In this document: positions 11,157 through 22,993 of the stretch, one piece after another | Layout of the letters: the number at the start of each line of letters is the position of its first letter | Numbering within the stretch: the first letter of the stretch is position 1 | DNA from: Phaseolus vulgaris | Taxonomy: Eukaryota > Streptophyta > Magnoliopsida > Fabales > Fabaceae | Length of the DNA stretch: 64,000 nt | Assembly (NCBI RefSeq): GCF_000499845.2 | Contig: NC_023751.2 | Span: 10,517,564 to 10,581,563 of the forward strand | Direction of reading: 5' to 3' | Made by a program: the position numbers and the translations under genes | Notes under the pieces: model-generated | Databases searched by the model: none | What the model saw: only the letters and a program-made list of their open reading frames with translations | What the model was told of the DNA's origin: nothing

Positions 11157-11174
11157 TGGCGCTCACTGTGGGAC
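11157..11174 (+). other. gypsy primer-binding site
   Basis: TGGCGCTCACTGTGGGAC closely resembles the TGGCGCCCACCGTGGGGC-type site after the LTR of plant Tat-like gypsy elements. It fixes the 3' end of LTR copy A. Confidence 0.65.
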
Positions 11175-11774
11175 TTGGGTAAAACTTTTCTAGACCAAAA
11201 GATTTAAGGTTTTGATGAGAAGTCAATCCATTGCATCATCCTCATCCGCAGACCATTGAACAACTTGTATGTTTTATTCATAATCGGTCATGTGCCATTA
11301 CTTCTCTCTCTCTCTCAATATCTATCTATATATCTATCTTTCATTTGTCCATTTTTTTTATGTTTTGTTTGTAGTTGGTGCATGTTGGATGTGTAAGACC
11401 TATTTTCCTGGTGTTATTGACTGAACAACTCTAAAGTCTGAAGCACCTATTGATGTTTTTTTTTTTCTACAAAGTGTTTTTAGGCACCTTTGATTGTGAT
11501 TTCGAGTAATGTCTTCATTGGGATATTTTGCTACCTCAGACCAAACAGTCAGATAGCTCACCAAGATCAAGCAGTCATTAGATCAACAATACTTATCCGA
11601 GTTCAAACACGAACATTAGCAAAACCTTTATAAATCTTAAACCAATTAACAAATATTACTCAAAATCGAAATCAATGGTCGACCTACACTAAACTCAAAC
11701 GGGTCCAAACTGAACTCGTTCACTCTTTGGTTGCTCATCACCAGATTATCACCTCGGCTTCTGAATTGGGGGCT
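11175..11774 (+). other. short gypsy internal region ending in polypurine tract
   Basis: This is non-coding leader-like sequence containing a CT/TATC microsatellite (11305-11340). It ends AATTGGGGGCT at 11764-11774, a polypurine-type stretch just before the second LTR. All gag and pol are absent between the two LTRs. Confidence 0.5.
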
Positions 11775-12045
11775 TGTGTACCTACCCGTCATAAGATCGG
11801 GAATGTCAAGAGTTTGGGTGACTGTATATATCCCTTAACCGAGCCTTCATTGCCACCAATGACAATTATGAATAAAACGGCCTACTAAGTGAGAATTTAC
11901 TAATAAGCGGCTATTTATGAAGCAATAAATGACCAATTCAAGGGTCGTCACCTAAGAAATCTATAAATACCTAAGTACAATCTATTTATCTTATCGCATA
12001 CTTTTACCTCTTATATTCTTAAGAATCATCTTTCTCTTCCTACTT
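11775..12045 (+). repeat. gypsy LTR copy B, truncated
   Basis: It begins TGTGTACCTACCCGTC directly after the polypurine stretch and is related to copy A over roughly 250 bp. The 3' end is lost in AT-rich DNA. Confidence 0.6.
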
Positions 12046-12366
12046 AAGGATCTTGGATAATCTTGAATTATGTTACGTATTTTTTTATGAAAATAATTAT
12101 TTAGTAGTATTAAAAACAATTTAATTAACTCAAATTAAAAATATATATATTTCATTATTTAAATATTTATCAAAAACAAAAGTAATTTTATAACTTATAT
12201 TTTTATTATAAATTTTCTTTCAACTATCACATAACTCATAAACTTCAATAAATTCACCTTTCCGAAATCATTTAGACTTCTTATCCTCTCTCTCAGATTA
12301 AAAAAAAAATGAAAGGTAGCAACAAAAGTAAATCTCAAGTAAATTAATTGTGTTAATGAATCATAA
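12046..12366. other. AT-rich intergenic
   Basis: No gene, RNA or clear repeat is seen. Confidence 0.5.
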
Positions 12367-13155
12367 ATGTTAAATGTATTTTTCAATGCACCACACTTGT
12401 TTCATAAAACGATTCTACAAATTCCACCGAAAAACACCAAAATTGAATCACCGACTACCATATCAGCTTCCATCGGATGCGCCAACTGCTTGCTACTTAT
12501 ATTCAATCAACAGTTGCACCAAAGAATCAAATCACAGAATGAAATGGCGGTGCTACAGTTCATTGCACCGATTTCACTGTACCTTATTAAGAAAATTCTC
12601 TTCCACCGAGTGGTTCAATTTACTGCACCGATCCTCATCGAATTAAATTGCAGAAACTTACACCGTTTGGAATATCAAGTCACCTATTGGAATGAAAACC
12701 ACTGTTCCGATCAGAATGTTCCACTGGACAACACCAACTGCCCGCCACGCTTGATCAAGCAGCTCGAGTAGGATTCCGCTGATTATACGCTTCAGAGTCA
12801 AATCACGAACTCGCACTGCCGCGGACTTCTCTCGTTGATGAATCTGCTTCAGATTACGTTCACGCCAAAAATTTCCAGAATCGCCGAAAATTGAAAATTC
12901 GACAACAAACTCAACGGCGAAAAATACAGTATCACTGATTGCATATCGAATTCTCCAAATCAATTCACCGCATTGCCTCTGCTGATTATCGTTTCGGATC
13001 CATGCAAACGGAACACGACTTAACAAGCTAACACTCTCGTGTAGTCACCAATTCCGATTCACAGAAATATCCGTAGCTCACCGAATCAAACGTTCCCAGA
13101 AAGCGCCGAACAAAATCATCATTCCAGTAGTAGAAAACAGAAAAACACAAATTGC
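12367..13155. other. unassigned block of higher GC content
   Basis: This block stands out from its AT-rich surroundings and has open frames on both strands (12367-12771 plus, 12658-13026 minus), but neither translation shows a domain I recognise. CACCGATT/CACCGA words recur. It may be leader or internal sequence of a transposon, or an old gene fragment. Confidence 0.3.
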
Positions 13156-13385
13156 TAATTACACCGGTGGAAAAACATTCCGTGCGGAATTTTCCTTTTT
13201 TCTAAAATGTTACGGAAATTCCAAACTAATATGAAAAATGAATGATTTTTTTTTTAACTCTAGTCCCTTGAATCATTATATTAATTACACTGGTGAAAAA
13301 ACATTCCGTGCGGAATTTTCCTTTTTTCTAAAATGTTACGGAAATTCCAAACTAATATAAAAAAGAATTATTTAAATCATTATAT
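13156..13385. repeat. 126-bp tandem duplication
   Basis: Copy 1 (13156) and copy 2 (13282) share ACATTCCGTGCGGAATTTTC and GTTACGGAAATTCC almost without change. The motif TTCCGTGCGGAA is a perfect 12-bp palindrome with flanking A/T arms. Confidence 0.85.
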
Positions 13386-14635
13386 TTAAAATATTCTTCA
13401 TTTTAAAGTTCAAAAAGTTTTGTTTTTGATAAACATGATGATTTAATAAATAAAGATAGGTATAAGTTGTCATCTCGACTCTTAAAAATATAAAATTATT
13501 GAACATATCAAAACAACTTAATATCAAAACAAATATAAATATAAATAGCATATGTCCCGTGCTTAATTTATCTTTATATCTCAACCTATCTTGATTTTTC
13601 AGTCAATATTATTGATGCCATAATTAAAAGAATTTTAAATATATTTTTCATTTTTTTACTATAATATAAACATAATTTTTTTTTCTAATATAAACTTCAG
13701 ATTATCTAGGTGTTTATGGAAATTATTGAAATAAATACGTTTGTACGTTAAAATTAATTTAATTTGAAATTTTACTTTATTGTCACATTCAATCTCCCAT
13801 CAAACAATAATAAGTTCTTCGAATAAAAAAAACTAACAACTTTTAAAAATAACTAATAATTATTTTAAATGTGAAGGAATCAAATTTCAATCATTTTCAT
13901 ATTATGAATATTTAATAGTCTAAAGCTTGAACCAATGACGAAAATCAATATTGTGTACTACACAACAAACATATTTAACATTTACAAAATTTAATAAATA
14001 GAGAAAAATATTAATTTAAATTAAAAATAAAAAAATAAGAATTAAAATATCTAATAAATAACTAAGAGAAAAAATTCAAATAGGAAAATATTCAGATTTC
14101 GAAATGATTAATTTTGAGTAAAATATACTTCAAAAAAAAAGTTTCAATAATATCAACTTGGAAAACACTAATAAGATTTTATTCAACAAACTCTTCAAAT
14201 TTAAGTTAGAAAGTCTCTAATTACAAATATTATTAAAAAAATACAATGTACAATACAAATAATTTAAAAAAATATATAAAGCTTAATAAAAGTTCAAAAT
14301 AATTTCTTTTAAAATACAAAAATTATATCCTAACTTTAAGTCTTGGTTTTTCCATGAAACTATGCTATTTTTTAAAAATTATTTACTATAAATGATAGAT
14401 TTTTAAAAAGTTCATAAGGTAAATCGTGCTTGAGAAATATTATTTTAAAATAAGAAATCGTGTTTTTAAAATACAATTTCTATTTAAAATATAAGTTGTG
14501 TGTTATTATAAAATTTTAGTTTTTATTTTTAATAAAATCATATGTTTAATACAAGACTTTGATTTTAATTTTTTTAGGAATGCACAACTTTTTTTTTAAT
14601 GTTTTTTCATCATTTTTCCTCGTGCTTTGATTACA
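13386..14635. other. AT-rich intergenic
   Basis: About 1.25 kb of very AT-rich sequence. I see no gene or defined repeat. Confidence 0.5.
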
Positions 14636-14640
14636 TGGGC

Positions 14641-14976
14641 TGATAACATTATTATGGGCCCAAAACTTTTTCTTTTTGGCACTGAAAGTTTGTTGCATGG
14701 GCCCACTGTTTTTGGTCCAATACTTTTTATTTTTATACTTATGTAAAAACAGTTTTAACTTTTTAATTGAAAATACATCATCAGTTTCTTTACTCTTTTC
14801 CCTTTCATATTTTCTCCATCTTTTTCGTTTCTCACCACAAAGTTGTTCTTGAGGGTTCCATTTTATTTTGTTCTTGCTATACGGTTTCTTCTCACGCACA
14901 CTCTTGCTTGTTTTTCTCTTCATTGCAATTATTGTGTAATTTTGTGCAATCTTAAGGATTGCGGTTTATTGTGTTA
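14641..14976 (+). repeat. 5' LTR of copia element (336 bp)
   Basis: It begins TGATAACATTATTATGGG and ends TTGTGTTA directly before the primer site. It matches 19452-19818 along its length. Confidence 0.92.
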
Positions 14977-14988
14977 TGGTATCAGAGC
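14977..14988 (+). other. primer-binding site, initiator tRNA-Met type
   Basis: TGGTATCAGAGC is the exact copia-type site, adjacent to the LTR end. Confidence 0.92.
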
Positions 14989-15089
14989 TCTTCTTTTGAA
15001 GAGCTCTGTTGCGCGCTCTGGTTCTTGATTTCTTTCTTCTGTTAAATTCACTTGTTTTGACTCTTCTATTCTTGTTTTTCTTTAGGGTT

Positions 15090-16030
15090 ATGGCGGAAAA
15101 AGAAGTGGCGCAACCAACTCCTTCGGATTCTTTAAGAGAAGAAGCGGGAAGAGATTCATTAATGAATAGTTATCTCTACCTTCATCCCAACGAAAATCCA
15201 GCGGCTTCGCTCGTCTCACTAGTATTAGACTCAACAAACTATCATTCCTGGAGTAGGTCCGTCATCACTGCCTTAATCGCGAAAAACAAAGTGGAGTTCG
15301 TCATGGGTACACATCCTTGCCCACCGAAGGACGATTGTACTTTCTCAGCTTGGATAAGGGGGAACAACATGGTAGCGTCATGGTTAGTCCATTTTGTTTC
15401 CCTTCCTATTAGACAAAGTATAATTTGGATGGATAAGGCTGTGGATGTTTGGAATGATTTGAAAACGAGATTTTCCCAAGGGGACCTTTCTAGAATATCT
15501 CATTTACAAATGGAAGTTTTTCTTTAAATCAGGGTGAATTGTCTGTCACAGATTATTTTACAAAACTTAGGATTATCTGGGATGAGTTAGATAATTTTAG
15601 ACCAAATACCATCTGTGATTGTTCTTGCTCTGCATCTTTGACCATTAGTAAAAGAAGAATTGAGGATCAAGCTATGCAGTTTTTGCGTGGGTTAAATGAC
15701 CATTTTCATAATATTCGTTCACATGTTCTCCTTATGGAACCTATACCACCTATATCCAAGATTTTCTCTCTTGTTGTTCAACAAGAACGCCAAATGGCTA
15801 ATAATGTTTTGGTTACCAATATTAACAATGCCAGCACTAATCGTAATATCTCTACAAGTTGTTCTTTTTGTGGATAAATTGGTCACACAGAGAATGTATG
15901 TTTCAAGAAAGTTGGTTTTCCTAATCAAGACAACAAGAATTTCAGAACCAACAGTCACATAAAAGTGTGCACCCATGGCGGTAAAACTGGTCATACCACT
16001 AACACATGCTATAGAAAGCATGGTTTCCTC
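15090..16030 (+). pseudogene. copia gag, frameshifted
   Basis: Gag is read from ATG at 15090 (MAEKEVAQP). The capsid region has the typical ILDSTNYHSWSRSV-like and VWNDLKTRFSQGDL-like segments. One T appears to be missing in the run near 15516, which shifts the frame; the second part resumes at 15534 (VTDYFTKL). At 15875-15877 a TAA falls inside the first zinc knuckle, between CSFCG and IGH. The second knuckle has lost its second Cys (CTHGG in place of CTHCG). A further shift lies near 16029 and a TAG near 16106. No functional nucleocapsid could be made. Confidence 0.85.
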
Positions 16031-16164
16031 CTGTTTTCAATTTCACTCATACTAAGACTAACCAAGTTCATAATGTTGTTCTATCTGATGAAGTTTTTTT
16101 TTAGCATTGCAATCAAGAACAGGAACAAGGAGACATTCGTCTGACAGCACAACAATACCAAGTT

Positions 16165-17829
16165 TTGTCCTGTTCAAACAGCACACTGGCAGCCATACTA
16201 CCATCCCACATGGATTCTTTCACGGTTGATCCTGCTCACAATGGTGCGACATTGTCTCCACCAGGTAATATTTCTGTCTTCAACACTGTTAAACCTGCTA
16301 GATGCCTCTGGATCTTAGACTCAGGGGCGACTGACCATGTATGCACATCTTTGTCAGATTTCACATCATATAAAAGCATTCCACCTGTTCTTATTAGTTT
16401 ACCTAATGGGCATCGTGTTTTCACTAAGTTTTATGGAGATGCCATTTTTAATAACAAATTCTTTCTCACTGATGTATTGTATGTGCCAGAGTTCACTTTC
16501 AATATTGTCTTTGCTTCTAAATTATCTACTAATCTGAAGTGTCACTTAATTTTTTCATCCACTAACTGTGTCATACAGGACAATCAAACCAAAGAGAGGA
16601 TTGGTATAGTTAAAGCCAAGGATGACTTATATGTTTTTCAATCTTCTGCTTTTCAAAATACTGCTGCAAACAATGTTATTCCTTCTTTTCATTGTACTGT
16701 TAAGTATATTAATCTGTGGCATTATAGATCGGGGCATCCTTCTGATGAAAGATTGCGTGTTTTGAGATCTCTTTATCCTTTCATTTATGATAAACGTATG
16801 CCTGTATGTGGTACTTGCCATCGGGCAAAGCATAAGAAACTTCCTTTTGCTTTCAGTAAGTCTTGTACTGCTAGCATTTTTTATATTTTACATATGGATA
16901 TTTGGGGTCCCTGCTTCGTTGCTTCTATGCATGGTTTTCGATATTTTTTAACCATTGCGGATGATTTTTTCCGATATACTTGGATTATTCCTATGCATAC
17001 AAAATCTGAAGTTCGCAATCACATTGCTAACTTCACATCTTATATTGAAAATCATTTCAAAACTACTGTTAAGACTATTAGAACAGATAATGGTGCTGAA
17101 TTTTCTATGACAAACTTTTTTTCTTCAAAAGGCATTGTTCATCAAAAAACTTGCATTGAAACACCGGAGCAAAATAGTATTGTTGAACGAAAACATCAAC
17201 ATATTCTCAATGTAACTCGTGCTTTACTTTTTCAAGCCAATTTACCTCCTATTTTTTGGCATTTTGCTGCTTTACATGTTTTTCTTCTAATTAACCGCAT
17301 TCCCACTCCCTTTTTAAATAACAGATCTCCATATGAAAAATTGAATGGCACTTTATATGATCTTTCTATTTTACGTGTTTTTGGCTGCCTTTGTTACCCT
17401 AGCACTATCACTTCTCACAGAAAAAAACTTGATGAACGCTCTGTTTCTGGTATTTTTCTTGGTTTTCAACCTAATACTAAAGGTTACATTTTTCTCAATC
17501 TTAAAAATCATAAAATAGAGGTCTCAAGACACAATGTCTTTTATGAAACTCACTTTCCTTATAAATTAAAAGATGAAGTTAACAAGAACCCCAACAATTT
17601 ATCTTTACCCATCCCTTCTTCTTATGTTTCCACTTATGATTTTCCCTATGACAATTACACTGTTGAACCGATATTTGTAACTGCTGAACCAATATCTGTA
17701 ACTCTTGAACCTATATCTGTCACTGTTGAACCGGTATCTGTCACTACTGACAACGTTCCACTCATCCAAGACGCACCCCTGCCTATCTTGATGAATTTCA
17801 CATTGATCTACCATATACACAGACTGTAA
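16165..17829 (+). pseudogene. copia protease and integrase region
   Basis: A 554-residue open stretch carries the aspartic protease motif ILDSGATDHV (about residues 51-60), a GAG-pre-integrase zone with the HX-C-X2-C type finger (GHP...CGTCHRAKH, about 190-220), and the integrase core: the first Asp in LHMDIWGPC, the second in RTDNGAEF, and the Glu in QNSIVERKHQHI. After the core, short repeats of an (E/T)PISVT-like unit occur (about 520-545). A shift near 17790 ends the frame before reverse transcriptase. The true polyprotein would have been continuous with gag. Confidence 0.88.
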
Positions 17830-17855
17830 GTACAAGATATCCTATCTCTAATTTT

Positions 17856-19454
17856 TTGTCTTCTAATTTTAAACATGTCCTATCCTCCTTTACATCACAC
17901 ACTGAGCCTAAAAGCTATGAAGAAGCTTCACAAGATCCATGCTGGAAACAAGTTATGGAAGCCGAACTTGAAGCTCTCTCCACAAATAATACATGGCAAC
18001 TTGTTTCCCTTCCACCGAGTAAGAAACCCATTGGTTGTCGTTGGGTCTACAAAATCAAACACAACAGCGATGGCACCATTGACCGCTACAAAGCACGCCT
18101 GGTTGCCAAGGGCTACACACAGCTAAAAGGACTTGACTTCTTGGATACTTTCGCCCCTGTTGCCAAATTGACAACACTTCACCTTCTCCTTGCTCTTGCT
18201 GCCACCAACAACTGGACAATAAAACAGTTGGACGTCAACAATGCCTTTCTCCATGGAGACCTCCATGAAGAAGTCTATATGAAGCCTCCCCCTGGCTTTA
18301 TTCTTCCTAACAAGAACATTGTTTGCAAACTGCAGCGTTCCTTATACGGTTTGAAACAAGCTGGGAGACAATGGTATGCAAAACTCTCACATTCCTTGCT
18401 TTCTAATGGTTACATTTTTTCCTCTACTGACCACTCTTTATTTATTAAAACACATCACCCTAACATCACTGTTATTCTTGTGTATGTGGATGATCTTGTC
18501 TTGATTGGAAACAACACTGAAGAGATTGCCCACATCACCACACTGCTGCATCACCATTTCAAGATAAAAAATCTGGGTGACCTCATGTTTTTTCTTGGTC
18601 TTGATGTTGCTCGCAACAGTAATGGCATTCACCTTTCCCAAAGGAAATACACTTTTGACCTTCTACATGAAACGAGAATGCTGGATTGTGCTCCTTTTTC
18701 TACACCAATGGTTCACTCCTTACGCCTCTCCAGTGAACAAGGATTGTTGTTGAATGAAGAAGACTCCTCTTCCTACCGGCGCCTAATTGGAAGGCTCATT
18801 TATCTTACCAATACAAGACCCGATATTTCCTTCAGTGTCAACAAGCTAAGTCAGTTTGTTTCTGCCCCTACCTCTACTCATCAATAAGCAACTTTTAGAA
18901 TCCTAAGATATCTCAAGAATGCTCCTGGCCATGGCATCTTTTTTCCTCACCATAACTCTATCCAGTTAAAAGCGTACAGTGACTCTGATTGGGCCACCTG
19001 CCCTGAGACAAGAAAATCTGTTACTGGTTTCTCCATATATCTAGGGGAATCTCTTATCTCCTGGAAATCAAAGAAACAACAAACCATTTCCAAGAGTTCC
19101 TTTGAGGCTGAGTACAGAGCCATGGCTGCCACAACCTGTGAACTCCAATGGCTCACCTATCTGCTACAAGATTTTGGTGTCTCTTACACACAACCGGCAA
19201 CCATGTACTGTGATAATCAATCTGCCATCCAGATTGCATCCAATCAGGTTTTCCCCGAACACACCAAACACATCGAAATCGATTGCCATATTGTTCGGGA
19301 AAAGATTACTGTTGGACTCCTAAAGCTGCTTCCAATCTCATCTTCCATGCAGAATGCTGATATCTTCACAAAGCCATTACCTCCATCCACTTTTCAGCTT
19401 CTGCATTCCAAGCTGGGAATGAAAAAAATCTATTCCCAACTTGAGGGGGGGTGA
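17856..19454 (+). pseudogene. copia reverse transcriptase and RNase H
   Basis: Reverse transcriptase is well preserved: CRWVYKIKHNSDG, RYKARLVAKGYTQ, QLDVNNAFLHGDL, RSLYGLKQAGRQW and the catalytic LVYVDDLVLIG. TAA at 18885-18887 interrupts the thumb (after APTSTHQ). The same frame then continues through RNase H, with YSDSDWATC, AEYRAM, YCDNQSAIQIA and ADIFTKPLPP, to the stop at 19452-19454, which overlaps the 3' LTR start. One or two changes would separate this part from an open frame. It has no promoter of its own. Confidence 0.9.
19441..19451 (+). other. polypurine tract
   Basis: TTGAGGGGGGG abuts the TGATAA start of the 3' LTR, as needed for plus-strand priming. Confidence 0.88.
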
Positions 19455-19818
19455 TAAAATTATTCTGGGCCCAAAGCTTTTTCTTTTTGGCACTGAAAGT
19501 TTGTTGCATGGGCCAACTGTTTTTGGCCAAATACTTTTTATTTTTATACTTATGTAAAAACAATTTTAACTTTTTAATTGAAAATACATCAGCAGTTTCT
19601 TTACTCTTTTCCCTTTCATATTTTCTCCATCTTTAATCGTTTCTCACCGCAAAGCTGTTCTTGAGGGTTCCATTTTATTTTGTTCTTGCTATACGGTTTC
19701 TTCGCACGCACACTCTTGCTCGTTTTTATCTTTATTGCAATTCTTGTGTAATTTTGTGCAATCTTGTGTAATTTTGTGCAATCTTGTGCAATCTTAAGGA
19801 TTGCGGTTTATTGTGTTA
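19452..19818 (+). repeat. 3' LTR of copia element (367 bp)
   Basis: It matches the 5' LTR but is 31 bp longer. Most of the difference is a local expansion of CTTGTGTAATTTTGTGCAAT and CTTGTGCAAT at about 19743-19795. Confidence 0.92.
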
Positions 19819-19823
19819 TGGGC

Positions 19824-21239
19824 AAACTGCTTTTTGCACTTCTTGCAATTCCACTTCTTTCTATCGTGCTTTCTGTAAAAGTTCTTCTTTATCCCAGTTA
19901 AATCTGCAATAGGTCGTGAAGGGTTGTAAAAGTTCTTCTTTATTCCAATTAAATCTCCAAAAGTTTTTCTCTAAACACATATAAACTCTCTTCCTTGCTT
20001 CCTTTCCCGTTCTCTGCTTAAGCTTCCAATTCCAAGGAAGTTGTGTCTTTATCGATGGAGTTGAAGATTTTGATCTCTCTAGAACCCTTTCCCACGAGTT
20101 TCAAACAATAATATAATGCATTATTGAACTTAGTTTTGGAATGATTTTTTAATCTTAAACCACCAACCAATCGAACTACGCAGTTTAGAAAAATAAAATC
20201 AACCGGAATCAAATAAAATTTTATCTGTTGTGTTTTTTTTTTCAATTCAACTTTAAATTTTTAAATGGACTCTGATCCGGTTTTCAGCCTCGTACTCATA
20301 ATAACAAATATTTTAATAAAATATACATTTAATATAATATTTAGTAATACAAACATAAGATCAAAGTCAATGTAATTTGATATTGTAAACGAAGTTTCCA
20401 ATCACATTTAGAGAGATTCAAATATGTTTTTAAATTGTAATAAAAAAAACTATAAATTTAGGAGAAATCTTAAGTTTAAAAAATAAAGAACTTATTGATA
20501 TCCAAAAGATAAAATAAATTGTTCATTATCGATGAGTATTATTGTTTAACAGTGATATTGGAGAGAGAAAAAATCACTATTAGCATCAACCAATATTGCA
20601 TTATTGCTCATAAAAAAAAAACAATATTGCAAAGTTGACTCCACTTTCAACATTGATATCAATGAAGTATTACAACCAATACTAATTCTAATATATTTAA
20701 AATTATAATTCTGTATTAGACACAATATAATCGATGTTGAAAGTTATGATTACTTCTTTAAAATGAATTATGATAAGTTTCGGTAAGTGGAATTGTTTGA
20801 AAGACATATAAGGTGAATTTTTTTTTAATAAAGTAATTATTTTCCTAGTCCGAAGACGTTTACTGCTGAAGGAAAAGGGACATTTAACTCTCAAGTTGTA
20901 TTTAGTGAAAATATGTTTAAGGTAAATATTCTTCTAAATTTTTTTAGTCGTATTTATGTATTTGAGATATATTGGTCTTTGGATTTTATATATTTGAGTC
21001 TTTAGAATTTTAATAGGGATATTTGCTATTATAGTCAAGGTATAAGTATTGAGTATATAGTAAAATCGTGTATTATTTTTTCACCTATTTATAATGATCG
21101 TATTGATTTTTTATATTGTACGAATAATTAGGTTAGACTAGACTCAAGTATCATTAATCATGATTGGTAGTTGTTAAGCTCTTAATCCAAACTAAGAGGT
21201 GTTTGTCACGTAGGTTGTGAGATATAGGATTTCGAGTTA
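19824..21239. other. AT-rich intergenic with small duplication
   Basis: No gene is recognised. A piece TGTAAAAGTTCTTCTTTAT.CCA.TTAAATCT occurs twice about 54 bp apart (19874 and 19927). The rest is AT-rich. Confidence 0.5.
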
Positions 21240-21605
21240 GACATCGACATCTCAAACACTATACATTACAAGGCATTGACATCTCGGATATTCAGATAAT
21301 ACACTACACGACCTCGTCATCTCGACACTCAATAGCACACTATGAGACCTCATTATCTCATTACAGGACATCGTCATCTCAATGTTAGAATGAGACATTG
21401 TCATCTTAATACTCAATTGTACATTATAGGATCTAATCATCTTAGTACTTGATAATATACTACGAGACCTTACATCTTAGTACTTAATATTACACTATAC
21501 AACCTTATCATCGTAATATTCACAAGTAAACTATAAGACTTCGTTATTTCAATACTTAATAGTATATCATGATACCTCGTTACATCGTTATTAAATTGTA
21601 TAGTA
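21240..21605. repeat. degenerate minisatellite, about 47-50 bp unit
   Basis: Seven to eight diverged units with the core CATCTCAATACTCAATAGTACACTA then GAGACCT. Conserved words (ATCTC, ACACTA, GAGACCT, TCATCT) recur with drifting spacing. No coding meaning. Confidence 0.75.
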
Positions 21606-22975
21606 AGAATATATTAGGTAGTGTAATAAGAGATTTAAGAGTTGACATATTATATCCTAAAATTAATGTGTAATTATCATAAAAAGGAAATTATATTTTA
21701 CTCTTAAAATGTTCAAAAGAGAAAAGAGAGAGTATAATATTCGCTGTATGAATATTTAGCATGACTAAATATGTTTTGAAAAAGTATTCTTAGACAATAA
21801 TGAAAAGTGTTAAAAATTATAAAGTGAGTCGTACGTCATACATAATTCAGTATTTAATTTAATTTTAAATTATTTTAAATATGCTTTTTAATCTCAATTT
21901 CAAAGTTAATTTTACTCTGAAATCATTGGCATATTAATTTTAGATATATAAAAATAAGATAATATATACACATGTATTGATAATATTATTTCTTTTATTA
22001 TTGAATTACAACCATTATATATATAACGTGTTTATCAACTTTAAAATATGTATCCTGAAACTTAGACCAAGTGTAAAATATTTTACCATACATAACTATT
22101 AAATTTTTTCCTCTCATAACTCACAACTAATTAATAAATACGAGACCTTCATATATTTATTATTTAGGTTTAAGGTTTTTTTTAATTAAAGTGTAAGTGA
22201 TTTATTTCTTTAAAAAAGTGATTTAGTATTTAAATTTTTTAAGTTAGATTTTCATTTTTCATTTTAGATATATTGTCTTATTCTGAATAAATTCTCCCAA
22301 TGAAAAATGATTTATTCGATATTAAATAAAATATAGTGTTTTGGATTGGAAATGAGATTTAAGAGGTGGATTTCAAGTAATTTGACAGAAAAATGAAATT
22401 GTTTGAATTATTGTATATTAGTGTAAATTTGTGATAAAGTTTATTAAAGTTTGTAAGTGAGTGATGTTAGATGAAAGTTTCTAAGTGACTTAAATTTAGA
22501 ATGAGTATAAATAATTTAATATAAAAATTTAAAAATTTAAATTAAAATAAATTAAAAATTAATAAATAATAATAAAAATATATATTAATAATTAATTTTT
22601 AAATTACTTTTTATTTATTATTTTAATTATTCATTTTATTATAATATAAAAATATATATTAAGTATTATACTTATATTTATATTAAAACATAACTTTATC
22701 TTTATTTTAGATATTTTTTTTTAAAAAAAGTCTGTACAAACATTATCTTTATTTTAAAAAAATTATGTTGTCATATAGGTTATTTTAAGTTTAAAAACAT
22801 TATATTTACATTTCTAATAAAAAAGGTTATTGTAATAGTGAAAAATTGTAATTTGAAAAATATAATAAAGTGTGGTAATTTAGTTTCTAAAATCTGAGTA
22901 GTGTTTGGCATAATGTAAAAATAGTTCTCGAGTGAGGGAATATAATAACGGGTTTTGGGAACAGGGGATATCTCT
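21606..22975. other. AT-rich intergenic, upstream of membrane protein gene
   Basis: No ORF or structured repeat is seen. The last 60 bases before the gene are less AT-rich and probably hold the core promoter and 5' UTR, though I see no convincing TATA box. Confidence 0.45.
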
Positions 22976-22987
22976 AAAACCCTAAAG
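22976..22987 (+). promoter_or_regulatory. telo-box-like motif before start codon
   Basis: AAAACCCTAAAG lies 7 bases upstream of the ATG. AAACCCTAA motifs are common near transcription starts of plant housekeeping and translation/plastid-related genes. Function here is inferred. Confidence 0.4.
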
Positions 22988-22993
22988 TGAGTG

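Larger units (their letters stand above)
14641..19818 (+). mobile_element. complete Ty1/copia retrotransposon, inactive
   Basis: The element has all landmarks in order: 5' LTR, tRNA-Met primer site, gag, protease, integrase, reverse transcriptase, RNase H, polypurine tract and 3' LTR. The 5-bp direct repeat TGGGC lies on both sides (14636-14640 and 19819-19823). The LTRs differ at roughly 16 positions plus a 30-bp tandem expansion by my hand alignment, so insertion is not very recent. At least three frame shifts and three stops break gag-pol, so it is non-autonomous. No other copy of it appears in the window, although the copia 3' piece at 42170-42960 is a relative. Confidence 0.93.

Noticed and set aside
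557..12045. One gypsy element split by the copia insertion (557-3076 as left half, 8540-12045 as right half)
   Set aside because: Order and strand allow it, but there is no matching 5' LTR or target duplication, and the copia lacks its 3' end, so it cannot be shown.
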